A stretch of DNA of 23,579 nucleotides, taken from IMG/VR virus record IMGVR_UViG_3300030104_006150, positions 1 to 23,579 of that record. One strand, given 5' to 3'. Numbering within the stretch: position 1 is the first letter of the stretch; each line of letters starts with the position of its first letter. This document shows, piece after piece, positions 1 to 7,239 of this stretch. The position numbers and the translations under genes are program-made. This stretch comes from a virus. The notes beneath the pieces were generated by a model, which worked only from the letters and a program-made list of their open reading frames with translations, did not search any database and had not been told where the DNA came from.

Positions 1-153
1 TGGCTTTCTCTTCGTGCTCGTCTTGAGCAACCCAACGAAAGAGAGCAAGAGGAGCAAGATTATCTCACCGAAGTTCTTATGAGCTACAGCGGTGATGACC
101 TTGATATGGATCCAGAAGACCGCCGTCCACGTAAAACTAAAGGTGCTAAATGA
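1..153 (+). CDS. 3' end of a truncated unknown gene
   Basis: An open frame enters from the left edge and ends with TGA at 151-153, giving the last 50 residues of a protein. The tail is highly charged: a Glu/Gln-rich segment, an acidic patch (GDDLDMDPED) and a basic end (RRPRKTKGAK). I recognise no family. The stop overlaps the next start (ATG at 150), the 4-base ATGA arrangement used throughout this phage, which supports it being a real gene end. Function unknown. Confidence 0.6.
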   Translation, partial: WLSLRARLEQPNEREQEEQDYLTEVLMSYSGDDLDMDPEDRRPRKTKGAK

Positions 154-311
154 CACGCGACGAAATGGCCGCCTACATCGCTGAACAGTGGGTAGACGGT
201 ATTGATTTTAAAGATCTTTTGAGAGAAAAACTTATTGACTACACAGAAGAGCTTGAAGGATGGACTGATGAAGACATTCTTTATGAATACAAATCAATGA
301 CTGAACTATGA
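150..311 (+). CDS. Small unknown phage protein (53 aa)
   Basis: ATG at 150 overlaps the preceding stop and the frame ends with TGA at 309-311. The product is acidic and probably helical (starts MTRDEMAAYIAEQWVDG, then LLREKLIDYTEELEGWTDED). No family recognised. Start and stop are both ATGA-coupled to its neighbours, so it is probably translated as part of an early polycistronic message. Too short for a confident fold prediction. Confidence 0.6.
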   Translation: MTRDEMAAYIAEQWVDGIDFKDLLREKLIDYTEELEGWTDEDILYEYKSMTEL

Positions 312-472
312 AAGCTGAAGACTACATCCAAGCCTGGATTGATATGAATCCAGAGCTTGAGAAAGAAACACCTGGGATACGTCTTGCTATCCCTACACTT
401 GAACGTACTAAGGAATGGATGAATGAAACACCAGAATCTTGGCATAACCCAACAACTGGACAATGTGGTTAA
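308..472 (+). CDS. Small unknown phage protein (54 aa)
   Basis: ATG at 308 lies in the ATGA overlap with the previous gene; stop TAA at 470-472. The product begins MKAEDYIQAWIDMNPELEKE and ends with WHNPTTGQCG; its N-terminal half resembles that of the preceding gene in length and style (short, acidic, aromatic), but I cannot show homology by eye. No known domain. The frame's second half overlaps a further candidate gene at 423. Confidence 0.55.
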   Translation: MKAEDYIQAWIDMNPELEKETPGIRLAIPTLERTKEWMNETPESWHNPTTGQCG

Positions 473-578
473 GCTATTGGATGGTGAATTAACTCACCAA
501 ACAATGCTTGATTCAAGAGGCAACATTCAATATAGGTACATCATTACTTACACAAAATGCGATACGTCTACACCTTAG
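423..578 (+). CDS. Possible small overlapping gene (51 aa)
   Basis: An ATG at 423, preceded by AAGGAATGG, opens a frame to TAG at 576-578. It overlaps the previous gene by 50 bases in another frame; a GTG at 464 would shorten the overlap. The only non-overlapped part (VVKLLDGELTHQTMLD then IQYRYIITYTKCD) looks like ordinary protein and otherwise the 85 bases between the neighbours would be empty, which is unusual for this genome. Existence and start are uncertain. Confidence 0.4.
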   Translation: MKHQNLGITQQLDNVVKLLDGELTHQTMLDSRGNIQYRYIITYTKCDTSTP

Positions 579-712
579 TGATCGACAATGATGAGGATCC
601 TGAACCGAAGATCTGGGAGGCGCTTAATGAGCGCTTCCTAGCTGGTGCTGATCACATCTATTTAGAACTCAAAGACTACTACAACTTTCCACCAATTGAT
701 GACAGAACATGA
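557..712 (+). CDS. Small unknown phage protein (51 aa)
   Basis: ATG at 557 to TGA at 710-712, overlapping both neighbours. The product begins MRYVYTLVIDNDEDPEP, followed by a helix-like segment (KIWEALNERFLAGADHIYLEL) and an aromatic stretch (DYYNF). The start with alternating hydrophobic residues suggests a small alpha/beta fold, but no family is recognised. Codon use and the overlaps match the rest of the early cluster. Confidence 0.55.
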   Translation: MRYVYTLVIDNDEDPEPKIWEALNERFLAGADHIYLELKDYYNFPPIDDRT

Positions 713-908
713 AAGAGAAGAGTTTATCTTTGATTTAGCTCTTCATATGCTCAACAAAACATCTAAAGCAGGGATCTTTGCCCATGCCGTAGATCGCATC
801 TGTGATTTGCTTGATAAAAACACAGATGAACAATTGATTCAAATGGCTCCTGACAATTTAATAATTCAGAAAAAGAAAAGAAAGAAGGGGAAGGCTAAAG
901 GATTTTAA
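699..908 (+). CDS. Small unknown protein with basic tail (69 aa)
   Basis: I chose ATG at 699 over the TTG at 696 directly in front of it. The product has an acidic helical first half (MTEHEREEFIFDLALHMLNK, then VDRICDLLDKNTDEQLIQM) and ends in a lysine-rich tail (QKKKRKKGKAKGF), which could bind nucleic acid. No family recognised. The stop TAA at 906-908 shares its last base with the next gene's ATG, indicating coupled translation. Confidence 0.6.
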   Translation: MTEHEREEFIFDLALHMLNKTSKAGIFAHAVDRICDLLDKNTDEQLIQMAPDNLIIQKKKRKKGKAKGF

Positions 909-1069
909 TGACAGCAGTTAAATATTTACTCCTTATCGGAGAACTAGAAGGCTGCTCTGCTCATTTAAAAGACCTAGAAGAATTCGAAGACAGAGCAGCT
1001 ATTAAAGCGCTGTGCTCTAAATACTACAAACTATATTTCAGTACTAAAAAACATGAGCAAAAAAGCTAA
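908..1069 (+). CDS. Small unknown phage protein (53 aa)
   Basis: ATG at 908 reuses the last base of the preceding TAA; stop TAA at 1067-1069. The product begins MTAVKYLLLIGELEGCSAHL and continues with a charged helical stretch (DLEEFEDRAAIKAL). No domain recognised. Its last 17 bases overlap the start of the IF-1 gene, so IF-1 is probably translated by coupling from this gene. Confidence 0.55.
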   Translation: MTAVKYLLLIGELEGCSAHLKDLEEFEDRAAIKALCSKYYKLYFSTKKHEQKS

Positions 1070-1280
1070 TGTAATACAAGCAAAGGGCACGATATTTAAA
1101 GAGAGTGGCAATGGATATTTCAATGTTGAATTGGAAGAACCAACTGGTCACAAATGCCTCTGCCGTGCTTCCGGTAAATTAATTACGAGAAAGATCCAAC
1201 TACTAGTTGGTGATCGAGTAACAGTCGAATTAAGTCCCTACGATTTAGATCGTGGACGTATTACCCTCCGTGAAAAATAA
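1053..1280 (+). CDS. infA: Translation initiation factor IF-1 (phage-encoded)
   Basis: The 75-aa product matches bacterial IF-1 (usually 70-75 aa) along its whole length. The segment at residues 53-71, GDRVTVELSPYDLDRGRIT, is almost the family signature GDxVxVELxPYDLxxGRI, and it is preceded by the beta-strand pair around GTIF...YFNVELE and by SGK at 40-42. IF-1 is a single OB-fold (S1-like) protein that binds the 30S A site during initiation. The segment after SGK (LITRKIQLL) differs from the bacterial RxNYIRIL, so contacts to 16S rRNA may differ. ATG at 1053 overlaps the upstream stop; the TAA is immediately followed by the ATG of the MazG-like gene. Identity is clear from sequence; a role in biasing host translation is inference. 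Some plastid-like or host-derived origin is possible. Confidence 0.93.
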   Translation: MSKKANVIQAKGTIFKESGNGYFNVELEEPTGHKCLCRASGKLITRKIQLLVGDRVTVELSPYDLDRGRITLREK

Positions 1281-1721
1281 ATGACACTTCTTGAACAAGC
1301 AATTGCGTTTCGTAAAATCTTTGGACAAGAGATGTTGCCAAACATTTCTAGATACGGTTTCATTAAAAAGAAACTATGGGACATGCAGAAAGATCTAATT
1401 CGGGAAGAAGGCAAAGAGCTTCTTGATGCAATCGATGAATGCTACGCAGATCCTGAAAACGTAACTACTAGAATGAATCTCATTAAAGAGCTTTCAGATT
1501 TAGTATTCGTTTGTTATCAGTTTGCAGCTGCATTTAATATAGATCTTGATAAAGCAATGGACCTCGTTTATGAGAGTAATCTAAGTAAACTAGATACACA
1601 AGGTAACCCGATTTACAGAGAAGACGGCAAGGTTTTAAAAGGTCCAAACTACAAACCACCTTCGCTTGAAGACTGTATCCCTGAATTAACACCTACTCAC
1701 TACGACACAAATGGAAAGTAA
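1281..1721 (+). CDS. MazG-like nucleoside triphosphate pyrophosphohydrolase
   Basis: The 146-aa protein has the all-alpha NTP pyrophosphohydrolase pattern: REEGKELLDA at about 41-50 supplies E42, E43 and E46, and KELSDLVFVCYQFA at about 69-82 supplies E70 and D73, the usual ExxE...ExxD magnesium-binding set. A C-terminal segment YREDGKVLKGPNYKPP is typical of the phage MazG-like/PRA-PH group. Members hydrolyse (d)NTPs to monophosphates; in phages they may trim nucleotide pools, and a role for MazG in ppGpp control has been proposed but disputed. It sits between infA and nrdA and overlaps nrdA by 11 bases, consistent with nucleotide metabolism. Substrate cannot be read from sequence. Confidence 0.85.
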   Translation: MTLLEQAIAFRKIFGQEMLPNISRYGFIKKKLWDMQKDLIREEGKELLDAIDECYADPENVTTRMNLIKELSDLVFVCYQFAAAFNIDLDKAMDLVYESNLSKLDTQGNPIYREDGKVLKGPNYKPPSLEDCIPELTPTHYDTNGK

Positions 1722-3150
1722 TAAAGCAATTGCCCGCACAGGTCGGGTTCAAAACTGGATCGATAATCCCACCAGTCGTTTACCAGTTTCATGCACAGTT
1801 TTTGTGGTGGAAGACTCGATGACTGGTCCTAATGGAATAGAGGCATCGTGGAGATTCTGCTCACACGCCCTTCGCTATGGAGCAGGCGTTGCGATACACC
1901 TCTATAAGCTCAGAGCTGCAGGCATTGATAACGGCAAAGGGCTCGTTGCAAGTGGCCCAGTCAGCTTTGGCAAGATATATAGCTGCCTTAACGAACAGCT
2001 CCGTAGAGGTGGTGTTTACAAGAACGGTGCGGTGGTCCTTCACCTAGACATCTCGCACCCGGACATCCTTGAGTTTGTCAATTGCCCTAGGTCTGAACTG
2101 CCTTGGGCTAAGAGGTGCATCAACTTGACTATGCCTTTATGGCAAAGCACAAGTGATGAAGTAAAAGAAGAAATTCTCAAAGGAATCGCTAGAGGAGATA
2201 TCTGGTTAGCCAAGATTCGTCACGATCAAGATGGTCAACGAATTCACGCGAACGTTTGCCTTGAAGTCTTCCTGCGTAGCCGTGGCACTTGTTTGCTTGA
2301 GCACATTAATGTCGCTGGTTGTACTCTCGATGAGTTACCACAAGCCTTTACTGATGGCATGCAAGAGCTTGTAAATCTGCATGGTAAAACGGGTGTAGAG
2401 AGTACAGGTGAATACCTAACTCAAGAAGAAGATCGGCAAGTTGGCTTAGGCATCCTTGGCCTAGCGAATCTGCTTTCTCTTGAGGGTGTTACTTACTCAC
2501 AATTCGCTGATGCACTTGAGTTTAACAACCACGAACAGTGGGAAATGATGGTGACTCAACCTGCACTTAATATAGTGAAAGCACTTCAAAAAGGAATTAA
2601 CTCAGCAGCTGCTGTAGCACGTGAGGCCAATATGGACCGTGCGTTTGCTATTGCTCCTACTGCTAGTTGTTCCTATCGCTATACAGACCGAGCAGGCTAT
2701 ACAACTACCCCCGAAATCGCACCGCCGATCGGGCGTAATGTTGATAGGGACAGCTCTACATTTGGTGTTGAAACATTTGACTACGGCAATGTTGAAACAG
2801 CTGAAGAGGTAGGCTTCGATGTCTATAAAAGAGTTGTTGATGGAATCATGGAAATGATTAATCAAACAGGTCTTGCTCACGGCTATAGTTACAACACATG
2901 GTCAGACGTTGTTTCATACACCAACGAGTTCATTGAAGAGTGGATCAACTCACCTCAGACCAGTATGTATTACTCTCTGCAAGTAATGCAAAATACTCAA
3001 GCCAAAGATGATGCATTAGCTGCACTCGATGGCGACTTTGGAACTATGTTTGGTTTTGATGAGTGGGACAGCAAAGAAATGCAAGATATGGATAAAGAGA
3101 TTGAAGAACTATTTAATGGCCCTGACACTTGCGTTGGCTGCGCTGAGTAA
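1711..3150 (+). CDS. nrdA: Ribonucleotide reductase alpha subunit, cyanophage-type class I
   Basis: Reduces ribonucleotides to deoxyribonucleotides. The 479-aa protein shows redox cysteine C28 (SCTVF), the radical site NVCLE (N181, C183, E185), a second redox cysteine C194, the phosphate-binding PTAS at 316-319 and a C-terminal C474-x-x-C477 pair that re-reduces the active site. A tyrosine dyad at 420-421 (MYYSLQ) matches the YY radical-transfer pair of class I alpha subunits, arguing against class II (B12). There is no ATP-cone in the N-terminus, so the usual allosteric activity switch is absent. This fits the short 'Cyano SP' class I group of marine cyanopodoviruses described by Harrison and co-workers. 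The beta subunit follows directly. ATG at 1711 overlaps the upstream gene by 11 bases. Confidence 0.93.
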   Translation: MESNKAIARTGRVQNWIDNPTSRLPVSCTVFVVEDSMTGPNGIEASWRFCSHALRYGAGVAIHLYKLRAAGIDNGKGLVASGPVSFGKIYSCLNEQLRRGGVYKNGAVVLHLDISHPDILEFVNCPRSELPWAKRCINLTMPLWQSTSDEVKEEILKGIARGDIWLAKIRHDQDGQRIHANVCLEVFLRSRGTCLLEHINVAGCTLDELPQAFTDGMQELVNLHGKTGVESTGEYLTQEEDRQVGLGILGLANLLSLEGVTYSQFADALEFNNHEQWEMMVTQPALNIVKALQKGINSAAAVAREANMDRAFAIAPTASCSYRYTDRAGYTTTPEIAPPIGRNVDRDSSTFGVETFDYGNVETAEEVGFDVYKRVVDGIMEMINQTGLAHGYSYNTWSDVVSYTNEFIEEWINSPQTSMYYSLQVMQNTQAKDDALAALDGDFGTMFGFDEWDSKEMQDMDKEIEELFNGPDTCVGCAE

Positions 3151-3167
3151 ACCAAATTTCTAAAAAC

Positions 3168-3899
3168 ATGAAAGCAGAAACCCCTTACATTCATTTGCAT
3201 GAGCGCAAGCGTACCTGGACTCCAGTACAGATTGACGCCGGTACTCTCCTCGAAGGTGGTGAAGAAGTCATTCAACGTGCATTAGCACTGAGATGCCTTG
3301 AGATCCCTGTAGGTGACTTCATTAGTGAAGCTATGAAAGGTGATCTCCCTGATGTCAAAGGCTGCAAAGAATTACTTATCTCAAACGTAGAGGATGAAGA
3401 CAAGCATGACATTGCACTTAATTATGCAGCACGAGCCCACAAGGTACCAGCTCAGTTTGAGCGAGAAGCTGCCCATATATGCAAAACGTGGCTGGAACTG
3501 GATAGGCACCCTGTTCTCAAAGCTGTGGTCCTTGAAAGATCCGTGTTCTTCGTGCTCCTGCCGATCTTCCGATTCTTAGGTGACACGGGATTGCGTACAA
3601 CTAGTGCAGATATCTCACGTGACGAACAGACCCATGTCGCGGCTAACACTTTAGTCTGCGAGCAAATGGGGCTCAAGTCTGATAAGCAGATGAATGCTCT
3701 TCGTCGTGCCACGATTGCCTGGGTACTGCAACCTCTGCAAGCAAAGCACGAAAGTCGCTACCTTTCAGGCAATTTCTGGATGACTAATTCAGATCACCTG
3801 TATTCCAAAGGTAAAGCAGCAGGACTAATTGAAACTCGCAGCTCAAGAATGCCTGCGTTCTTCGAGACAAACAATATTAATTTGCCGCAATATGCATGA
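3168..3899 (+). CDS. nrdB: Ribonucleotide reductase beta subunit
   Basis: The 243-aa product has a ferritin-like four-helix pattern: E77xxH80 in NVEDEDKHD, E123 in VLERSVFF and E153xxH156 in DEQTH, giving a di-metal site. It lies 17 bases after nrdA, as expected for the partner subunit that generates the radical. It is shorter than typical NrdB (320-380 aa), as in the cyanophage-type pair. I cannot place the radical tyrosine with confidence; this group has been reported as atypical there, so metal and radical type are open. The stop TGA at 3897-3899 overlaps the next ATG. Confidence 0.85.
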   Translation: MKAETPYIHLHERKRTWTPVQIDAGTLLEGGEEVIQRALALRCLEIPVGDFISEAMKGDLPDVKGCKELLISNVEDEDKHDIALNYAARAHKVPAQFEREAAHICKTWLELDRHPVLKAVVLERSVFFVLLPIFRFLGDTGLRTTSADISRDEQTHVAANTLVCEQMGLKSDKQMNALRRATIAWVLQPLQAKHESRYLSGNFWMTNSDHLYSKGKAAGLIETRSSRMPAFFETNNINLPQYA

Positions 3900-4165
3900 C
3901 AAAAGTACAATTTATTGCCGATGATGTTGACATTGATAACTTTGATGATTCAACACTTCCATCAGACGTTCATCTAGTAACTTTCACAGAAAAAGATGAT
4001 CTCAAAGTTCACGCTGTCCGTGCATATACAAAAGTAGATATCTTTGATCACTACTATGACAAATTAAAAGACACTGGTACTATTCACTCTATTGAATCCG
4101 GTTACGGCCGCATTAGACCTAATTTATATGGCAAAATCTCAAAAGAAGTCGGACCTGATAGCTAG
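3896..4165 (+). CDS. Unknown small acidic protein (89 aa)
   Basis: ATG at 3896 overlaps the nrdB stop (ATGA). The product starts MTKVQFIADDVDIDNFDD and is rich in Asp, with beta-like segments (DVHLVTFTEKDDLKVHAVRA) and a C-terminal SGYGRIRPNLYGKI. No family recognised. Lying between nrdB and thyX in a tightly packed dNTP module, it might assist nucleotide metabolism, but that is only guilt by association. Confidence 0.65.
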   Translation: MTKVQFIADDVDIDNFDDSTLPSDVHLVTFTEKDDLKVHAVRAYTKVDIFDHYYDKLKDTGTIHSIESGYGRIRPNLYGKISKEVGPDS

Positions 4166-4244
4166 ACTGCAGTTGATTGTAGCTGGCTACGGATCACAAC
4201 TAACAATGAAACAATTACGTAAACTAATTGCTAAATATGCATGA
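4128..4244 (+). CDS. Possible small basic protein (38 aa)
   Basis: ATG at 4128 opens a frame inside the end of the previous gene and ends with TGA at 4242-4244, inside the start of thyX. The product begins MAKSQKKSDLIARLQLIV and ends MKQLRKLIAKYA: basic and probably helical. It fills the gap of about 70 bases between its neighbours and the overlaps match local style. Very short, so existence is uncertain. Confidence 0.45.
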   Translation: MAKSQKKSDLIARLQLIVAGYGSQLTMKQLRKLIAKYA

Positions 4245-4887
4245 AGCTAAACTTGTATGGATAACACCTGACGCTGAAAAGCTAATTGGTAAAATAGCAA
4301 GAGTATCAAACCCAAATAACGAGGATAATCCAAATGTCGAAGGACTGCTCAAATATCTCATCAGACATAGCCACTGGTCTCCCTTTGAGATGGCAAGTCT
4401 CTGCGTCGAGATCGAGACTACAAGAGCTATTAGCCCGCAAATTCTCAGACACAGATCTTTCTCATTTCAAGAGTTCTCCCAGCGCTATGCAGTAGCTATG
4501 GATCTGGACCTTCCACATTTACGTCGTCAGGACACAACAAACAGACAAAACTCCATAGACGATTTAAATGTTGCTGTGCAAGATCGGTTGCAGCACAGTA
4601 TAAGTAAACACTTCGAGGAATCTAAAGCTCTCTATAACAAGCTGCTAGGTCACGGAGTTGCTAAGGAATGTGCTCGGTCTGTACTGCCTTTAAATACAAC
4701 TACAAGGTTGTATATGTCAGGCACCATCCGCAGTTGGCTGCATTACTGCGACTTAAGAGCATGGCATGGTACGCAATGGGAACACACAAAGATCGCTCTC
4801 AATTGTATGGAGATCTTAAAAGAAAATGTTCCTACAGTTGCAAATGCTATGTGGCCCACGGATAAGCAATCTGGGGATGTAGTATGA
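4237..4887 (+). CDS. thyX: FAD-dependent thymidylate synthase ThyX
   Basis: Converts dUMP to dTMP using FAD, NADPH and methylene-tetrahydrofolate. The ThyX signature RHRxxSxxxxSxR is present at residues 71-83 (RHRSFSFQEFSQR), followed by Y84. The 216-aa length is normal for the family (about 210-250). I chose ATG at 4237; a TTG at 4228 is in frame but less likely. Downstream segments (LPLNTTTRLYMSGTIRSW and HGTQWEHTKIA) carry the conserved arginines and the family C-terminal helix. Lying after nrdA/nrdB it completes a dNTP supply module. Confidence 0.93.
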   Translation: MHEAKLVWITPDAEKLIGKIARVSNPNNEDNPNVEGLLKYLIRHSHWSPFEMASLCVEIETTRAISPQILRHRSFSFQEFSQRYAVAMDLDLPHLRRQDTTNRQNSIDDLNVAVQDRLQHSISKHFEESKALYNKLLGHGVAKECARSVLPLNTTTRLYMSGTIRSWLHYCDLRAWHGTQWEHTKIALNCMEILKENVPTVANAMWPTDKQSGDVV

Positions 4888-4914
4888 GAACTGGTAAAAC
4901 TAATATTGGTCATA

Positions 4915-5574
4915 ATGAACTTTATTACAGCAACTGTTGAACTCAAATCCCATTCATCAGATACAATTACATTTGCTGGCATCGATTATTGTGTTGCAAA
5001 TGCTGTCGTGCCTTCTGCTAATAGCAACGGAGAGGTCAAGCTTAGGCTTCTCTGTTACAACAATGAAGGACCCAAGCTCAAAGCATTCAAGGGTTGGCAG
5101 CCTAATTCAAGAGTCCTTGTAAGTGGACAAGTAAGCTTCTCTGATGATCCTAAAGAGCCTCTTGATTTAATTATCAAAACGCTAGAGCCTAATATTCCTC
5201 AAAACATGTATATCAATCAGATTGTTTTGGGCAATGCTTTCTTTGGTGATGATCAGATTAAAGAACGTAAAAATAATCAAGTAGCAGTGAAAATTGGTAC
5301 TACTTTGGATGATTCAGAAATTACTACATGGCTATACATGGAGACACATGAACAACGTAAAAAGAAAATCTCTGCGCGTATTCGTAAGGGACGCCCTATC
5401 TGTGTGCAAGGCTATCTGCGCGAATACCGTAAGGATGATTCTGACAGTGCCTATCGCGCCATTGTCGCGGATGATTTCACTACTAGAAAGGAACGTGCAC
5501 CAGCTAAACGGGGTGCGCCATCGGACTCTAGCTCGGTTGGATACTCGGAGATTGATCCGACGCCAGACTACTAG
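4915..5574 (+). CDS. Putative OB-fold single-stranded DNA-binding protein
   Basis: The 219-aa product begins MNFITATVELKSHSSDTITF and is rich in beta-strand-like segments in two tandem stretches (about 1-95 and 100-190), the second with basic loops (KERKNNQ, EQRKKKISARIRKGR). A low-complexity tail (KRGAPSDSSSVGYSE) ends in an acidic-aromatic tip, DPTPDY. This architecture, OB-like core plus flexible tail with acidic end, is typical of phage SSBs, but no catalytic motif exists to prove it. I chose ATG at 4915 over TTG at 4906. It is the last gene of the first plus-strand block; a hairpin follows. Confidence 0.6.
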   Translation: MNFITATVELKSHSSDTITFAGIDYCVANAVVPSANSNGEVKLRLLCYNNEGPKLKAFKGWQPNSRVLVSGQVSFSDDPKEPLDLIIKTLEPNIPQNMYINQIVLGNAFFGDDQIKERKNNQVAVKIGTTLDDSEITTWLYMETHEQRKKKISARIRKGRPICVQGYLREYRKDDSDSAYRAIVADDFTTRKERAPAKRGAPSDSSSVGYSEIDPTPDY

Positions 5575-5598
5575 GCCCTTGTTTTGTAAGTACAGAAA

Positions 5599-5621
5599 GC
5601 GCCCACCGTATTGGTGGGAGC
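5599..5621. terminator. Hairpin between convergent genes, possible bidirectional terminator
   Basis: A 9-bp stem with one mismatch (GCGCCCACC / GGTGGGAGC) closes a 5-base loop GTATT. It lies between the stop of the SSB gene (+) and the stop of the HNH gene (-). There is no good T-run on either side (only CTGTTT on the plus side), so termination efficiency is uncertain. Confidence 0.5.
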
Positions 5622-5628
5622 ACCCTGT

Positions 5629-6039
5629 TTACAGAGATTTCCGTAGCTCTGTCAAACGTTGAATAGCACGGTCGATTTCTTGTTTAGATGTCTGCCGTGA
5701 TCCATTTTCTATGTCATCAATTATATTGTTGAGAAAGCATCCTGCTTGTAAATTTTGCATTGTGTTATTTAAATGATTGCCATCAATGTGGCATGCATGC
5801 TCCCACACTTCTAACACTCTGTTTAATTTTGCAGACAGTACAACTCTAGATACTCTGCGTGTTTTTGGCTTTCCATTAATAACCATTCCAACCCTCATGT
5901 CTCTGCGTTTAGACCTTGGGCTTATCAATTCACTTTGCTTGAGTATTTTTTTCTTCCCGGTTTTATAAGAGTATACTTCACCTGATTCAGTTGCAATATA
6001 CTTTCCTTCTGTACCGGGAACAGGATATTCCCGTTCCAT
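5629..6039 (-). CDS. HNH homing endonuclease with NUMOD4-like N-terminus
   Basis: The 136-aa product begins with a NUMOD4-like segment (MEREYPVPGTEGKYIATESG, then EVYSY) found in free-standing phage homing endonucleases. At about 81-97 it has the HNH_3 type motif HACHIDGNHLNNTMQNL, with H84, D86, N88 and N92 as likely catalytic/metal residues. These enzymes nick or cut DNA to spread their own gene. It lies on the strand opposite to the flanking replication genes, splitting what would otherwise be one transcription unit, as expected of a recent insertion. The C-terminus is a short charged helix. Confidence 0.85.
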   Translation of the reverse strand: MEREYPVPGTEGKYIATESGEVYSYKTGKKKILKQSELISPRSKRRDMRVGMVINGKPKTRRVSRVVLSAKLNRVLEVWEHACHIDGNHLNNTMQNLQAGCFLNNIIDDIENGSRQTSKQEIDRAIQRLTELRKSL

Positions 6040-6154
6040 AGTTATATATCATTTCTTTAAAAATCTAACTAATAATCTATATAAATATGAGGTTTTATTG
6101 GCTCACGTTTAATCAATTACCGGCTTATATTAATAGGGTCAACAAATATTTAAT
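6040..6154. promoter_or_regulatory. AT-rich divergent spacer, likely promoter region
   Basis: These 115 bases separate the minus-strand HNH gene from the plus-strand replication block, so they should hold at least the plus-strand promoter. A TATATT at 6126-6131 could be a -10 element, but I see no convincing -35 and no strong Shine-Dalgarno before ATG 6155. No repeat or RNA gene seen. Confidence 0.35.
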
Positions 6155-6895
6155 ATGACCCTTCAAGTACTCCCACCTGAACTTTTAGAAACTCCTAAAG
6201 ATAGAATTGAAACTAAAGAACCACAACCCTACTGGAAACCAAGCTCACTTAAAGATGGTGATTCCGAAGAGTTTCGCCTGCTCGGATGCTATGAAACAGG
6301 ACACGCAATCGTCGGATGGCAATATGCATCCGAATGCCGTGATGACAAGACTGGTGACCTTCGTTTTAACGGCTACGTTGTTACTCGTTCTCATCCTGGA
6401 ACACCGAGTGATCTGGCTAGAGAGACCGACTGGAGTAAACCAGACCGCCCCAAAATCGATGGCACCTTCGTCAAGCCCAGACGATTCCTAGCTTGGACTG
6501 CTAGTTCTGCGTCTCGTTCACGTCTTGAAGTGATGTTTATAGAACAGAAATCATTGCGTGAACAACTAACTGAAATCTTGCAGGAAATTGATGACTACAC
6601 TTGGACAGAAGAAGGGCTCGCTAATTTCTCGATTAAAATCAGCCGTAAAGGCACTGGTCTTGAAACAAGCTATAGTATCTTACCAAAAGTCCGAGCTGTT
6701 TCTGCAAAGATTAAAGAACAGTGGGCTACCGAAAAAGAATCTATCTGGCTTCCTAATTTCTTTGAAGGGAAGGATCCATTTGATGGAAAACAAGTTGATG
6801 AGAAAGGTCTCCCGGCTGGTGGTGATGACAAAAGTGGATCCAGAGTAATGCCTAAAAAAGCAACGAAAAAACAATCTAATGATGCTGACTTCTAA
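6155..6895 (+). CDS. Putative ssDNA-binding/replication accessory protein with acidic tail
   Basis: The 246-aa product has a mixed alpha/beta central part with several Trp (WQYASE, DWSKPDRP, FLAWTASSASRSRLEVMFIE) and a lysine-containing linker (MPKKATKKQ) before an acidic-aromatic end, SNDADF. C-terminal tips of this type occur in bacterial SSB (DDDIPF) and T7 gp2.5, where they dock partner proteins. No catalytic motif or clear family is visible, so SSB-like is an inference from architecture and position at the head of the replication block. It could replace or complement the OB-like protein at 4915. Stop overlaps the next ATG by one base. Confidence 0.45.
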   Translation: MTLQVLPPELLETPKDRIETKEPQPYWKPSSLKDGDSEEFRLLGCYETGHAIVGWQYASECRDDKTGDLRFNGYVVTRSHPGTPSDLARETDWSKPDRPKIDGTFVKPRRFLAWTASSASRSRLEVMFIEQKSLREQLTEILQEIDDYTWTEEGLANFSIKISRKGTGLETSYSILPKVRAVSAKIKEQWATEKESIWLPNFFEGKDPFDGKQVDEKGLPAGGDDKSGSRVMPKKATKKQSNDADF

Positions 6896-7239
6896 TGACT
6901 AACTTTAATATGAATAATCTTCCGCCTGAACTACAGGCGCGTATCGCTTCGATTATGTCGGGCAACGTTCCTAACGAAGCTGCTAATCAAGTGACTGCAC
7001 CTGTTGCACCGCAGCAGCAAGCAGCGCCTGTTGTTAAGCAGCCGAGCCTTATGGATCATGTAATTGCTCTTCGCCAAGAGGTTGCTGAACTTAGGCAGCA
7101 AGTTGCTGCTATGGCTCAAGTAACCGAAGCTGTAGGCAATGCCACTGGACAACTATATGCCATGTTTCAAGAACAGACCCAACCTACAAATTTCAGCTCA
7201 GGTTTTCAAGAGGAACAACTAACACAAGATGACTACTGA
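6895..7239 (+). CDS. Coiled-coil protein with acidic-aromatic C-terminus (114 aa)
   Basis: The N-terminus (MTNFNMNNLPPELQARIASI) is followed by an Ala/Pro/Gln-rich linker and a heptad-like segment at about 55-80 (LRQEVAELRQQVAAMAQ) typical of a coiled coil. The protein ends QLTQDDY. No family recognised. It overlaps the exonuclease start by 11 bases. The combination of coiled coil and acidic-aromatic end suggests an oligomeric scaffold in the replication complex, but this is inference. Confidence 0.6.
   Translation: MTNFNMNNLPPELQARIASIMSGNVPNEAANQVTAPVAPQQQAAPVVKQPSLMDHVIALRQEVAELRQQVAAMAQVTEAVGNATGQLYAMFQEQTQPTNFSSGFQEEQLTQDDY

Noticed and set aside
2602-2880. Minus-strand frame of 92 aa inside nrdA
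   Set aside because: It lies antisense to well-conserved RNR motifs and shows no protein-like pattern.
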